A stretch of DNA of 64,000 bases from Ascoidea asiatica (GCA_001600695.1 BCKQ01000004.1:62001-126000); one strand, 5' to 3'; counted from the first letter of the stretch, positions 33,701 through 47,173 are shown. Program-made: numbers and translations. Notes: generated by a model not told the origin, from the sequence alone.

Positions 33701-34317
33701 AAATTCCAGAAAATGGCCATAGCAGTGCAGCATCACTGGGCATTTTGGGTAGTTTACAAAGCTCCACTAGAAGGCGGAAGAATAAGCACAGTAGTGAATC
33801 AAATCAAATTTATGTCAAACGACCTCTCAATTCTTTCATGCTTTATAGAACAACTATGGTGAAACTAGCTACAATATTCAAGATAATTGATTTATTAAAC
33901 CCTGTAATAAATCACTATAAGAACAAATTTTTGAACTGTAATTTGAATGAATTAGGAGAAGAAAAAATATTAAGAATAATTGAAAAAGATTTGGCTTTGG
34001 TGATGGGGAAAGTTTGCTATTTTAAAGATTCCTCGCTGAAAACAGTTGATAATTTTTTCAGAACCACATGTGATGGCATTAGTCTTTTAAAGGAGACAGA
34101 GAGAATCAGATATGAATACTTGAAATCTTATAAAATATTCTCTAACTTCTATCAGCCAAAACTCAACCATGCAGTCATAGCTCATTTCATTGCATTATCT
34201 TGGAATACTGAAGAAGATGATGTTAAAAAAAAATTCAGTGATTTCAGTAAAATTGAAAAGGAAGTACATCAGCAATGTTATCCTGGATATAGATTTAATC
34301 CTCAAAAAAAAAAGTGA
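30742..34317 (+). CDS. HMG-box transcription factor with interrupted box
   Basis: The gene encodes about 1191 residues from the ATG at 30742; an upstream in-frame GTG is not a credible start. The first ~1000 residues are Asn/Ser-rich, including an (Asn-Ser)n run from hexanucleotide repeats at 31558-31620, typical of yeast activator or repressor regions. The C-terminus holds an HMG box of the Ste11/Rox1/MATA type, beginning VKRPLNSFMLYR (Arg1027, Pro1028). It resumes at LNHAVIAHFIALSW (about 1141) and ends HQQCYPGYRFNP. Between the two parts are about 85-90 extra residues compared with a normal box. The insert is stop-free and codes like its surroundings, so it is treated as exonic. A possible in-frame intron at 33904-34155 is discussed under findings. 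Sequence-specific HMG boxes bend DNA in the minor groove; the target genes are unknown. Confidence 0.8.
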   Translation: MDSKLELINQQYTKETAAMLNSNSSSSSSFRNHHIVTPVIQNNVNNNNSLAQNDKKFTNGNEYNSITYEPTSINLSTHFQNTFNLLEPDNSAAPFQLSNISELDETLLLYGLPTPPDGSNASYYRKNSNSNSIQSNNFDNASYHFQFQSNSEFKNDLKSNYDIQNTHQKSPMNSSSSLNLSSNLTNCDINITNTVNNNSESMKTINPFFIDNFDYSPSSVSQINDSNNFQLNLKNSSFSNFNSSSVDSPVDSIYTQFSFNLPSSASSSISPIANSNSNSNSNSNSNSNSNSNSNLIFNSSLNSSKIKNLNAESMEKIIPNVASETSKLNLNSVSSDIFTTLNEYSFYNCQDNRNKKRSNAAIPQPNSLNKMNNEVDQNYKIPSISENNQDFIETLPLSLNIGCTSQKCFNSNSTIDNHTLYATNNNQIIRSSHKRCKSESTKSLLDNNSRQLLQSLPQSFHQSFPQINLHSQPQCESNFEPITPLNSLSSLHSENTQNMFSSFPSLTSLPYNNIEDNFTKISLFHPSSISINNVSKTTNDVKNDVNVELMNNNYIKSDNQNLSKDLTPSSSLTGVQGIPIYFNQTDNSVQNNLKFTSGHDSSTFIQTNSNDKNSNDSTQIAIINNREESNYTAQEDFVTCINNPRNHYINALPWSKSFSTFSGCALSSGSNIPSRLTHSSNYTMNTTSNNISASFPNVFSNQIQPEIKSSANDVFKTIKYFPKTPISSKRVIKILKTAKERKLPIEEVKNILILFHSDKLNEGDKLEYNSIISVPDSKETSKAPDLFPSYLGNVTQEHNIFLKLKLICGLIELDYSIVTGTEKKEKGYLARFSDEVDSITNFILSRIPIKEDSRCSSKLLLKVETSSGKLNINELFEENDKSNIFKYYEKENFNVLLLKHLINFEIIENYLRDEEGYNKYLKNRELNLYPTFSNINLTNHKIVETEPQRLDKANFLNADIVRKDSNIKTADNTKPNNGKRKYVKKNKIPENGHSSAASLGILGSLQSSTRRRKNKHSSESNQIYVKRPLNSFMLYRTTMVKLATIFKIIDLLNPVINHYKNKFLNCNLNELGEEKILRIIEKDLALVMGKVCYFKDSSLKTVDNFFRTTCDGISLLKETERIRYEYLKSYKIFSNFYQPKLNHAVIAHFIALSWNTEEDDVKKKFSDFSKIEKEVHQQCYPGYRFNPQKKK
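31558..31620. repeat. Hexanucleotide (AATTCT/A)n repeat encoding Asn-Ser
   Basis: About ten copies of AATTCT, turning into AATTCA, lie in frame inside the HMG-box gene and encode alternating Asn and Ser. The unit is a multiple of three, so length changes keep the frame. Confidence 0.9.
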
Positions 34318-35826
34318 TTTGTTGACAGTACGACATTCTCATTTATGGTATTTTGGATCTTTCACGCTTTTTCATAAGGTAATTTTCGTTTTGGCTTTTT
34401 TCATTGTTTTCATTGTTTTCATTTTTCAATCTTTTCATTTTTTCATTTTTTCATTTCTCACTTTTTTCACTTTTTCACTTTTTTCACTTTTTCACTTTTT
34501 CACTTTTTCACTTTTTCACTTTTTCACTTTTTTCATATTTTAAAATTTATTTTGCCTTCATTTTGCTTTATCACTTGCTTGTTTTGTAAAAGACGTTTAT
34601 CTTTGAATTATAATTTTTAGCTGTTGGTGGGGTCAAAAACTAGAAAATGAATAGCTGTTAATAAAATGGGTATGATTATTAATTAGAAATTACTTTACTG
34701 TAACAGAAATTCTCTACTTTTGTAACTGTGCATAGCCTGTTCTTAGGTAACATGTAGAAGAACCGCTAGTTTTTCTGACAAAATTTTTTATTCCAAAAAA
34801 AGAAATGGAACAAGAACCACTTTTAATGACGGATAAATGACCAAAACAAAAATCTCACTGCACGAATATTTGAAAAAAAATTTGTCCTTCAATACAGCTA
34901 AATAATTTGGCAAATTTTTTTGAAGTGTCTAAGACTATTCTAAACTCATTGGAAAAGGAATAAGTCCTTTCATGTATCTTCCATGTTAAAAATTCTTCAT
35001 TGTCAAAAAGTTACAATCACAGTATGGCTCTTAAATTCAATGGCCAAAAAGAGCTATTAATTCTACACTTCAATGGGCTAAATTTCAGTTTCACAAATTC
35101 TACTGCCAAAAAAATCTCACATGAAGCATTTTCGAATCAAGCTAAAAACCATTTTTGAATATATTTTTGAATTGAAATTATGTAAGCGAAGGCCTCATTT
35201 TCCAAGCGTAACCCCCTTTCAATCTTAAGGAAGTGAAGCAAAGTCTTATAAAACTACTTTTTTGGCTTGGCTAAAGACTACTTTACAATAAATTTGAGGT
35301 CAAGATAGTGCGCTATCGTTGGAACCAGTTTGATTCGCAGAGATATGTTAAACACACGTGACCCTAAAAAGAGCAGGAAAAAACATTTTAACCTGGATCA
35401 CTAGCAAGTCATTTATGTGCATTGCACCACATTTACATACTTATTATAGTACTGGTTTGATACGTAAGAGAAGCTGAATGCTATCGATGCTATTGTATGA
35501 TAATTAGTAAATTTAGCGATAGCTTAACGTTATCTAAGGTAGAAGAAGCTTTAGAGGGTTTAATATCTTTAAAAAATACACCTTTTTTTTTTTGAGAAAG
35601 ATGATAGTAATACAAAAAAGTATATTAGCATTTCTATCAGAAAATCTTTAGTTTTATATACAATAAACTGAAAAAAATTATAAAAGTAAGTAAGTGAAAG
35701 ATTATTTTACAGAATAATATAACATACCATATAGACATATTTTATCAAAATCCTCATTTCCAACTTTCCTCCATATATTTCGAGAATCAACTGGTTCTAA
35801 TTTACTTTTGATCAAACCAATATGAA
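34318..35826. other. Intergenic region with repeat tract and CACGTG
   Basis: This 1.5-kb stretch holds the TTTTTCAC tract (listed separately) just after the HMG-box gene. Other elements are TTTACTGTA at 34694-34702, CACGTG at 35355-35360 and TAACGTTA at 35525-35532. No ORF outside the repeat, and no tRNA, was seen. A run of T (about 11) lies near 35583. Confidence 0.5.
34385..34540. repeat. (TTTTTCAC)n / TTTTCAT pyrimidine repeat tract
   Basis: About 150 bp of imperfect repeats run from TTTTCATTG-type units into TTTTTCAC units of 8-9 bp. The tract begins about 70 bp after the HMG-box stop codon. It lies in that gene's probable 3' UTR. Short ORFs across it are by-products of the repeat. Confidence 0.85.

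Positions 35827-35830
<4 letters not shown>
35822..35830 (+). promoter_or_regulatory. Two-codon uORF overlapping the main start (ATGAAATGA)
   Basis: ATG-AAA-TGA at 35822-35830 is a Met-Lys-stop uORF whose stop overlaps the ATG of the next gene at 35827. Ribosomes that start here would end on the main start codon. It could lower or tune translation by leaky scanning or reinitiation, if the transcript begins upstream. Confidence 0.5.
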
Positions 35831-39773
<3,943 letters not shown>

Positions 39774-40192
39774 TTACAATTATGAATTCGTAGAGTAAGT
39801 CTCTTCAGGTGAATTATAATATTTTCAGTCTTTGATGCTTATTTAAAGCCTTTTATTTGTAATTTTTTAACTCTAGTGTTGTTTATTGGCATGTTTTTCT
39901 ACTCCAAGCATTTTCATAATTATCTTTTTTACTCGTTTGTTCATTTTTCTCATAAAATTTTATTTTTTGTATTAATTTTTTGGTTCATAAGATTTTGGCA
40001 TTATTTTTTATTGTTCTATTATATAATAAAATACCAAATTTTTTTTAATAGGAATATTCTTTTTGTACAAAGTATCTAACTTACTCTTTCACTAAATAAA
40101 AGGTTTAAAAAAATTGTTATATTAGTTTACAGTTATTATTATAAAATATATAAAGAATACACGTCTATAAAAAATCAAAACATTTTCAAGTA
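39774..40192. other. Convergent intergenic region, no gene seen
   Basis: This is 419 bp of AT-rich sequence between two 3' ends. A short T-rich ORF (39876-40079) looks like chance. No RNA gene is seen. Confidence 0.5.
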
Positions 40193-41320
40193 TTAATCAA
40201 AATCTTTCATGGGTGGCATTAACTCGTTTACATTTGAATATTCTGGTGGTAATAGATAGTTCTGTTGATTTATACTTTGATGACTAGGAATAATATAAGG
40301 ATAATTTTCCCTTTTAGGAGATGAATAAAAATCCAAACAGCTATCCTCATCAAATTTTGTAGTTTGAGAGTTTAATGGGATTGAATTTGAATTGAGGACA
40401 TATTCATTTCTTGTCTGTAACTGACTATCTAAAAATAAAGTATTTCGAGCATCTAGCTCGCTAAAAGGAATAGAATTGTTTTGATCTGATGCAATAACAG
40501 GAAAAAAGGAATTTTGCTGAATAGAAGTTCTTCCTGTCAAGTTTGGAAAAATAGCAATATTCCTGGAGAAATTATCACTTGAATTTCTATCGTCCTGTAG
40601 AAGTTTTGGAAACGTTATAGGGATCTTTGGCGGCTTAGGAGGAGGAGGAGGAGCTCGATGCATCAATTGGTTCGAAAGATAAGGTGTTGGTTCCCACTGA
40701 GTTGGGTAGGCTAGCTTGGAAGCCTGAGTGGAAATAGAATATTGCTGCATGCTAACAACGCTGAAGTTTGAATTACTGGGACAATTGACTAAATTAGTAT
40801 CTTCTTCGTTCAGAGACAATTTATCATTGAAATTATATACAGAACAATTTGGAAAACTGTTCTCTTTGGGACTGTGTTTTGATGAATTTATCAGTGAATG
40901 AGTTTGGCAATTGATTTTTTCAGAATTTCCTTTTGAAGTTGTTTTTAAAATTTTGCTTTCAAAATTCAAATCCGAAGATGAGGTATAAGCCATACCATTT
41001 GTCTTTATTTGGCTACTTTTATTATTTGATTGAATTAGATTATCTGAAGTTTCTATGGTAAGGTTTGCGTTATCACTCTGATTTATTTTAGCTTTAATAT
41101 TTGTAGGAGAGATTTTATCTTCCTCATCCGATAAATCTGTAACAAGTTCGTCTCCCAAAATTTCTTGATAAATTTTCTGTTTATTAGCCGGAAGTTGATT
41201 ATAAAAATCTTGAAATGTTGAATTCGATTTAACATCATAGTTTGAATAATATTCATCAGGAAATTGAGTAGAACTTTTATTATGCTTTCTTGATTTAAAA
41301 TGATTTTTGAACTTCATCAT
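40193..41320 (-). CDS. Hypothetical Ser/Asn-rich protein with proline-rich motif
   Basis: The gene encodes 375 residues starting at the ATG at 41320, where a second ATG follows directly. The frame stays open about 43 codons upstream but only to a GTG, and that part would be a spurious hydrophobic leader. The N-terminus is basic (KFKNHFKSRKHNK). It is followed by FQDFYNQLPANKQKIYQEILGDE and an acidic DLSDEEDK. A proline cluster APPPPPKPPKIP at about 225-235 could bind SH3 or profilin-type domains. The C-terminus is Tyr/Pro/Asn-rich. I do not recognise the family, and no catalytic motif is visible. It lies 3' to the low-complexity gene, convergently, and its promoter faces the triple zinc-cluster gene's 3' end. 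Confidence 0.6.
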   Translation of the reverse strand: MMKFKNHFKSRKHNKSSTQFPDEYYSNYDVKSNSTFQDFYNQLPANKQKIYQEILGDELVTDLSDEEDKISPTNIKAKINQSDNANLTIETSDNLIQSNNKSSQIKTNGMAYTSSSDLNFESKILKTTSKGNSEKINCQTHSLINSSKHSPKENSFPNCSVYNFNDKLSLNEEDTNLVNCPSNSNFSVVSMQQYSISTQASKLAYPTQWEPTPYLSNQLMHRAPPPPPKPPKIPITFPKLLQDDRNSSDNFSRNIAIFPNLTGRTSIQQNSFFPVIASDQNNSIPFSELDARNTLFLDSQLQTRNEYVLNSNSIPLNSQTTKFDEDSCLDFYSSPKRENYPYIIPSHQSINQQNYLLPPEYSNVNELMPPMKDFD

Positions 41321-41782
41321 GAACTTTGACTGGATTGACAATATCTTTTCTAAGAGAAGTTGTGGATTAAATGATTGAAGGAGCAAAAAAAAAGATATAA
41401 TGATTGGTGATTGAAGATTAAATTTGATAAAATAATTTCTAAAGAGCACAGTTTGGTGTTTAATTTACTTTATTGTAGCATAAGTAGAACTCATATTTAT
41501 TACAAAATATCTTTTGTATCTTTTAAGATGTAAAGCAATATTTAATTATGGGGTAGCGTCAGCCATGATTTGGCATACAAACCGTCAATAAGGAGAGAAA
41601 TACTTCGGGTTTGGGTTTGTGCGGAAAAGTAGTAATGTAAACGTTACAGTAATGCCTCTGTTCCGTGATACTGAAGATTAGGTTAAGTTGAGCGTGATTT
41701 CAATTATGTCTATAAATTATTTCTAAATTATTTCTATAATTTACTTTACAATGTTTTATAGTGAATAGTATAATACCATTAT
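41321..41782. other. Intergenic region upstream of the proline-rich gene
   Basis: This is 462 bp with GTTACAGTAA at 41643-41652. It is the promoter of the leftward gene by position. No ORF with an ATG start or RNA gene is seen. Confidence 0.5.
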
Positions 41783-44700
41783 TTATTTTTTGCTAATTTT
41801 CTGATCCTTATATTTGAATTGTTCGAGTAGTTTAATAATCTCTATATCATCATTCTCATCTTTTATATTTTGAAGCTGGGTTTTAGTAAGGTAATTAGAA
41901 CTATTACTTTCACTTCGTGCCCTTTTGTTTAAACCCTCAGATTTTATGATTTTTTCAAGTATATCAATAAACGGTCTCAATTCTTTATTTATTAGCAATG
42001 TCAAACTTTTTATATCTTCATCTATATCATGATCGTTATAAAATTTGATAAAGAAGTTTTTAATATATATTTTCAAAATATTTTTGAAGACTATTGATGT
42101 TTTGAATATTATTATCTCTTTTTGATCTTTAGAATATTTATTTAATTTCGTGTAATAATCAAAAATTGTTTTTAGAAAATTCCTTTGAATTAATATACTA
42201 TTTGAAAGATATGGAGTATTTAATCTAATTATTGTTAGAACAAAAACTGATAAATCAAATATCTTCAGAATTTCAATATCTCTTTTATTATTTACTGTTA
42301 ACTTGATGCTATCACATATTTCTTTAATATATTGATATAATTCATTGTTATAAACTAGTACTTCATTTCCCAGAATGTTTTCACCAATATCTTTCTTCAA
42401 CTCCTCAAACTGAAAAATTTTGGAGTTTATTTCTTTTAATAATTCAGATATTTGATAGTTTTTGCAACTTTCGACACATAGTCTTTCTGTTTCAATACCT
42501 AAAATTTTGAGTATATTATTGTTGGGTTTTTTAAGTAAGCAACAGATTACTGAATCCAATTTTTGTATTGCAAGCCAAATTAACTGAATATTTTTTTTTT
42601 TCGAATATGTACCGTTATATAGATGTAGTTCTTTTCCAAGAAAAATAATTTCTAAAAGAACATTCCAAATTTCTTGTTCCACAAAACTTTCATTTTTGAT
42701 GATTTTAAAATCATTCCTAGTATCAAGATCGCAACAATTATTATTACAAATCAAAAATTTCTCGTAAAGAATTAAAGATTGTAGATATTGAACAGAACCA
42801 TCTGAATAATTATTTTTATAATAAATATATATTCTTCTCAAGTTATTTATTACTTTGGAAATATCCCATTCATTATTGTCAACAAAAGTACTATATTTTT
42901 CCTCACTAAAATAGCTTAAAGAGATCATTAAAATTGGATAAAAAATCCATAAGCTTGGCATCATATAATCATTTGTAATGCAATTTTTAGATCTGAATAT
43001 TTCTTTTGCAAATTCTTCAATTTCTATTTTATTGAAAAAAATATTCAACTCAGAAATTTCAAAAAAATTTTGTAATAAAATATTTATAAAATTTTGATCT
43101 TTTAATCTATTTCCAGTCAAGCTAATGATTTTACTAAATTCTATAGACTTTTCTATGATTTGACATTCTGCCTCTCGAATTTTACTAATTAACTCCATAT
43201 AAGAAATTTGTGTTAAACCCTTTCTTTCATCTATCAAATTCTGAATAAGACCAGTAGGAACAGAAGATATTGTTTCCGAATGGCCACCTTTAAAGTCAAC
43301 TTTGAGTTGCCCATTAATCAGATTTGATTTTTTGAAATCACAAGAACTACTCCAGTCTCTAAGTTTTTTTTGGAGGATATCCTTTTTAGAATTGATATCT
43401 ATTTCAGAATCTAAATCATTTATTGAAGCATTATTTGTAGTACTAATGAATTTGTCTTCACTATAATCATGTTGAATACAATTTTCAAGTTTATTGGTTG
43501 TAAAAGCAGGGGTTGTATCTTTTCCTGAAGCCAAATGCCTTTCCATCAATTTCGACAAATCTTTAATTAAACATTTTAGTTCAGCAGATACTTTGGAAAG
43601 CTCTTTTTCAGATATTTCATTTTTGAAAAGTTTGTCCCTAAATTCTGCAGAAAATGATTTTTTACAGTTTGTGGGATAGCAACAATCAACTTCCTTTTTC
43701 CAGCAAGATACACATGGTATTCTCCTATCACATCTTTTTTTTGCCCTTTTACAGCCAAAACAGGAAGAAGACTGAGCTAAAATTTTATAATGATTAAATA
43801 TATTTTCTATAAATTCCACATTGAAGAATAATAGCCTTTGATACAAGGTATTAATTTCATTTAAAAGTTTTAATAAAATCTTTCTAGCGGGGATATTGGA
43901 AGAGGACAATAGTTGGAAACGCTTTGGAGAGAACTCTTGATCATTATTAATCGAAAATGTCTTTAAATTGTTGATAGAATCAAATTCAAGAGTTAAATTC
44001 GAGTGTTCCGAATTGATTTCATTTCCGATAACTAATGAAGCGTTTGAGTATTTCAAAGAACCAGATGGTAAGCCTTTGCTATTTGTAAACTTATCAGAAT
44101 AATTAACGATTTCTTCAGTCGTTTTCTCATTAGATATAATATTATCTTTGGGTGAAAGTTTTTGCCTCTTTTTTACTGGAAGTCCGTTATGTTTTACATT
44201 AGACTCTAAAAATCGAACTTTTTGACTTAGATTAGCTAATACTATTTTATTAAAAGAGCCTGATTTAGTATCTTTTTCTTTTAAAGTAGTTTTAGAGAAT
44301 ATTTTGGATTTTTTCGGAAATATGCATTGTACATTAGCCAAAGAACAGTTATTGCAGGGAATAAATTTATCACATTTCAACTTTCTATCAAGACAGTAAT
44401 TACATCTATGAGTATTTATATTTAAGGATATAATTGAACTATCAAAATCTGAGTCATTTAATAAAATTTTTGGATCATTTTGAGATATGTTTAATGATTC
44501 TTCTAGAAAATTGATTCTAGTCAATAAAATTTTAATTACTTTTGAATAATTGTTTGCTGTAACAGATTTCACATCAATTATTATTAAAGAATCTTCAGGA
44601 TAAATGCATGATCTTTTTTTTAAATTACAACATGAACAGTTTGGATAGAGTTTATCGCACTTTATTTTCCTTTTAGAGCACTCTAGACATCTCAACAGAA

Positions 44701-44947
44701 AAAACTGTAATAATTTTGTATTAGGCGTAGAATAGTGTAGGCTGGGATCTATATTGTTGCTGAAATTGGAGCCTAAAGAAGGGCTACTCAAAAGGCTTTT
44801 AGTTTCATTTTCTGATGTGAAATTATTAGTCTTTTTACCATGGCTATTGATCATATTATCATCATAGTTATTGTTACTATTATTAATATCTTCCGATAGT
44901 TTACTATTGATTGGATTTGAGTAAATGGTTTCAGCAGAAAAAGACAT
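41783..44947 (-). CDS. Putative transcription factor with three Zn2Cys6 clusters
   Basis: This 1054-residue protein carries three complete CX2CX6CX5-6CX2CX6C clusters. The first uses Cys87, 90, 97, 104, 107 and 114; the second Cys182, 185, 192, 198, 201 and 208; the third Cys396, 399, 406, 412, 415 and 422. Each has the usual basic stretch after the second cysteine (SKRKIKC, LDRKLKC, KRAKKRC) and a Pro before or near the fourth. Fungal zinc-cluster regulators normally have one. The C-terminal half (about 560-1010) is mostly helical-looking and Leu/Ile-rich and may be a divergent middle homology region, but no signature was recognised. Cluster 1 is followed by a segment that could be a short coiled coil. 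It is expected to be nuclear; targets are unknown. The ATG at 44947 is the first in frame. Confidence 0.85.
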   Translation of the reverse strand: MSFSAETIYSNPINSKLSEDINNSNNNYDDNMINSHGKKTNNFTSENETKSLLSSPSLGSNFSNNIDPSLHYSTPNTKLLQFFLLRCLECSKRKIKCDKLYPNCSCCNLKKRSCIYPEDSLIIIDVKSVTANNYSKVIKILLTRINFLEESLNISQNDPKILLNDSDFDSSIISLNINTHRCNYCLDRKLKCDKFIPCNNCSLANVQCIFPKKSKIFSKTTLKEKDTKSGSFNKIVLANLSQKVRFLESNVKHNGLPVKKRQKLSPKDNIISNEKTTEEIVNYSDKFTNSKGLPSGSLKYSNASLVIGNEINSEHSNLTLEFDSINNLKTFSINNDQEFSPKRFQLLSSSNIPARKILLKLLNEINTLYQRLLFFNVEFIENIFNHYKILAQSSSCFGCKRAKKRCDRRIPCVSCWKKEVDCCYPTNCKKSFSAEFRDKLFKNEISEKELSKVSAELKCLIKDLSKLMERHLASGKDTTPAFTTNKLENCIQHDYSEDKFISTTNNASINDLDSEIDINSKKDILQKKLRDWSSSCDFKKSNLINGQLKVDFKGGHSETISSVPTGLIQNLIDERKGLTQISYMELISKIREAECQIIEKSIEFSKIISLTGNRLKDQNFINILLQNFFEISELNIFFNKIEIEEFAKEIFRSKNCITNDYMMPSLWIFYPILMISLSYFSEEKYSTFVDNNEWDISKVINNLRRIYIYYKNNYSDGSVQYLQSLILYEKFLICNNNCCDLDTRNDFKIIKNESFVEQEIWNVLLEIIFLGKELHLYNGTYSKKKNIQLIWLAIQKLDSVICCLLKKPNNNILKILGIETERLCVESCKNYQISELLKEINSKIFQFEELKKDIGENILGNEVLVYNNELYQYIKEICDSIKLTVNNKRDIEILKIFDLSVFVLTIIRLNTPYLSNSILIQRNFLKTIFDYYTKLNKYSKDQKEIIIFKTSIVFKNILKIYIKNFFIKFYNDHDIDEDIKSLTLLINKELRPFIDILEKIIKSEGLNKRARSESNSSNYLTKTQLQNIKDENDDIEIIKLLEQFKYKDQKISKK

Positions 44948-45628
44948 CCGATGAAATTTTGTTAGAGATTGAGACTAATTAATAGAATTTTAATTAGTTT
45001 GAGTTTTTAAATAAATATATTGTAGTTAAATAAACTAGCTAATCATTTAAATTCAGACAACTTTGAAATGCCAATATTACATAAAGTTTATCAAAATATT
45101 TTTAAAAATATTTCATGATATTTATAATGTATGTTACTGAAACAGTAATAGAGATAGACTTAAAGCTAAAATGTTTCTGATTCTTATTAGGATTCTCTCA
45201 CAAAAAAAACTAGAATATCAAATTTCTATTCCATTGAATAGCGAGCTTTCCCGTATCTCAAATAATTTGCACGTGTCTATGCTTCCGATAGCGTTACCTG
45301 TAACATTAAAGCTAACTTTAGACCACACACAAAGATCCTTTTCACCAAAACTTATGAGTAAATTCTATATCTTGATTTTATATTCGAAATCGGAGACTTA
45401 GTATACTGACAAAATGTTACACAGATAAAATGTCTGGTAAGAAACGGTCTACACTAAATATACAAATTTTGAAATGTTGAAAAATAAACATGTCGGTATG
45501 TGATGGGGTTCGCAAAATCGGCGTCTCTAAAACTGAATCTATTTTACTTTTTAGTTACAAAGTTAGAATTAAAACTACAAGATACTCTAAATTCAATAAT
45601 GATATATTAAACCACTTCTTATTTTTCT
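44948..45628. other. Intergenic region with CACGTG
   Basis: This 681-bp stretch is the promoter of the triple zinc-cluster gene and the 3' end of the tail-anchored gene. CACGTG lies at 45270-45275. A 76-codon ORF here has no recognisable feature and is not called. Confidence 0.5.
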
Positions 45629-47173
45629 TTATAACATTATAGATATACCAATCATACTTAGAAGCATAATTAACATTATCAAAACAAAAGAGAAAAACAG
45701 AGTTATTTCTTTAACATGTTTTGCCCTTTCATATCGATTATCAAATGAAATAGAACAATAGTATTGTGGATAACCTCTCAATGATTTATCACCTGGAGCT
45801 TCACTACTCAAATAAGATAATAAACCTAATAGTTTCATTTTCATCTCTTTCATTTCATTTTTTCTTTGTCTTTCATTAGTTCTTTGACTTCTTCTTTCCG
45901 TTTCAACTCTATATCTATTTTTATTATTAGAAGATAATCTTTTAATTCCATTATATACCAAGTTTCTCTGCTTTTCGAGTCTCATGCCGTTTATTTTTCC
46001 TCCATTATTTATATTATTAATGTTATTCTTGTTATAAATATTAGTATCAGTACTTTTCAGACTATATTTCCCGATATTAGGCGAAATCTTCACTCCAGGC
46101 CTGTTATAAAGATTCTCTTCAAATATGGATAGATCTGTCTGATCATTTTTGTCTATTCTACCTATATCAATTGAATAATTCCGGTCATTCACTAGAATAT
46201 CATTTATTTTCTTATCAAAATTGCTAGCTTTACTATTTTTATTGCCACTATTTTCATTACTATTATTGATATTATTGCGAACATTTTTGCTATCATCGTT
46301 GTTACGATTTTTAAAATCATCACCATTAACTCCATTTGAAGTTTGAGATATTTCACTTATTGAATTGTTGTACCCATCACTTTGTTGACTGGAAGAATAG
46401 AGGACATCATGCTTCGAATCATTCAGATTATTTACAATACTCATAATTGTTGAGGGTAAATTATTATAAGAATTATTAGAAATTTGAAATATTCCGCTCA
46501 AGTAACTTGAAATTTTCAAATTTTCCTTTTTTAAACTTTCACTTTCAAGCTTATTGACTTTCGGAGGTTGCTTTTTATCAAATTTATTAATATCAACATT
46601 AGGGTTAAAACTAACTCTTCGAATGGATTCAACTGAAGAATTTCTTCTTGATCTACTGCCAGGAATCTTTAAAGATGATCTTCTTATTAGTTTTGGTCTT
46701 TCTAACTCAATAGAGGGGGCATCAATCTCTTCTTGATTAACATCTCCATCATTGTATAAATTGATTTTTCTACCATTTAATTTATAGTTTTCCTGAGATG
46801 GTAAAGTATCTAGAGTCTTTGATTTATATATGGGCATTATTGGATGATTTATATTTGTTACATTTTTAAAATTTTTCGAATGAATTTCATTTGTTAAATC
46901 CTTCAATTTCTTTTCTTTATTATAATCACAAGTTAATTGATGTGATCTAAGTTCAACAGTATTATAATTTATATTTAAAAATTCTGGGGATGATGAATAT
47001 ATTGAAGATTTTGAAGGATATGAAATTTTTCCATGATATACTAAACTTTTCGGTTTCTGAACCTTGGGAAGTTCTTTTATTTTGCTATTTTTAAGGGAAT
47101 CGTTATTTGATTGATTATTTAAAAAAGCATGAGAAAGAACATAATTTTCCATTTTTTCGTTTTTGTATGACAT
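45629..47173 (-). CDS. Putative tail-anchored membrane protein with RVSF motif
   Basis: The gene encodes 514 residues from the ATG at 47173; six upstream codons lead only to a TTG. Most of the protein is Ser/Asn-rich and probably disordered. At residues 185-189, RRVSF (followed by NPNVDINKF) matches the RVxF motif that docks PP1 phosphatase (Glc7). It sits just after a basic Ser-rich segment (SRSRRNSS). The conserved-looking end has a basic helix near 425-450, the sequence LLSYLSSEAPGDKSLRGYPQYYCS, and one hydrophobic segment at the extreme C-terminus of about 20 residues. That end is tail-anchor-like. I do not recognise the family. A membrane-anchored PP1 partner is a reasonable hypothesis, not a demonstrated role. 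Confidence 0.6.
   Translation of the reverse strand: MSYKNEKMENYVLSHAFLNNQSNNDSLKNSKIKELPKVQKPKSLVYHGKISYPSKSSIYSSSPEFLNINYNTVELRSHQLTCDYNKEKKLKDLTNEIHSKNFKNVTNINHPIMPIYKSKTLDTLPSQENYKLNGRKINLYNDGDVNQEEIDAPSIELERPKLIRRSSLKIPGSRSRRNSSVESIRRVSFNPNVDINKFDKKQPPKVNKLESESLKKENLKISSYLSGIFQISNNSYNNLPSTIMSIVNNLNDSKHDVLYSSSQQSDGYNNSISEISQTSNGVNGDDFKNRNNDDSKNVRNNINNSNENSGNKNSKASNFDKKINDILVNDRNYSIDIGRIDKNDQTDLSIFEENLYNRPGVKISPNIGKYSLKSTDTNIYNKNNINNINNGGKINGMRLEKQRNLVYNGIKRLSSNNKNRYRVETERRSQRTNERQRKNEMKEMKMKLLGLLSYLSSEAPGDKSLRGYPQYYCSISFDNRYERAKHVKEITLFFSFVLIMLIMLLSMIGISIML

Noticed and set aside
45171-45401. 76-codon plus-strand ORF before the triple zinc-cluster gene
   Set aside because: No domain or signature, within a promoter gap; likely chance.
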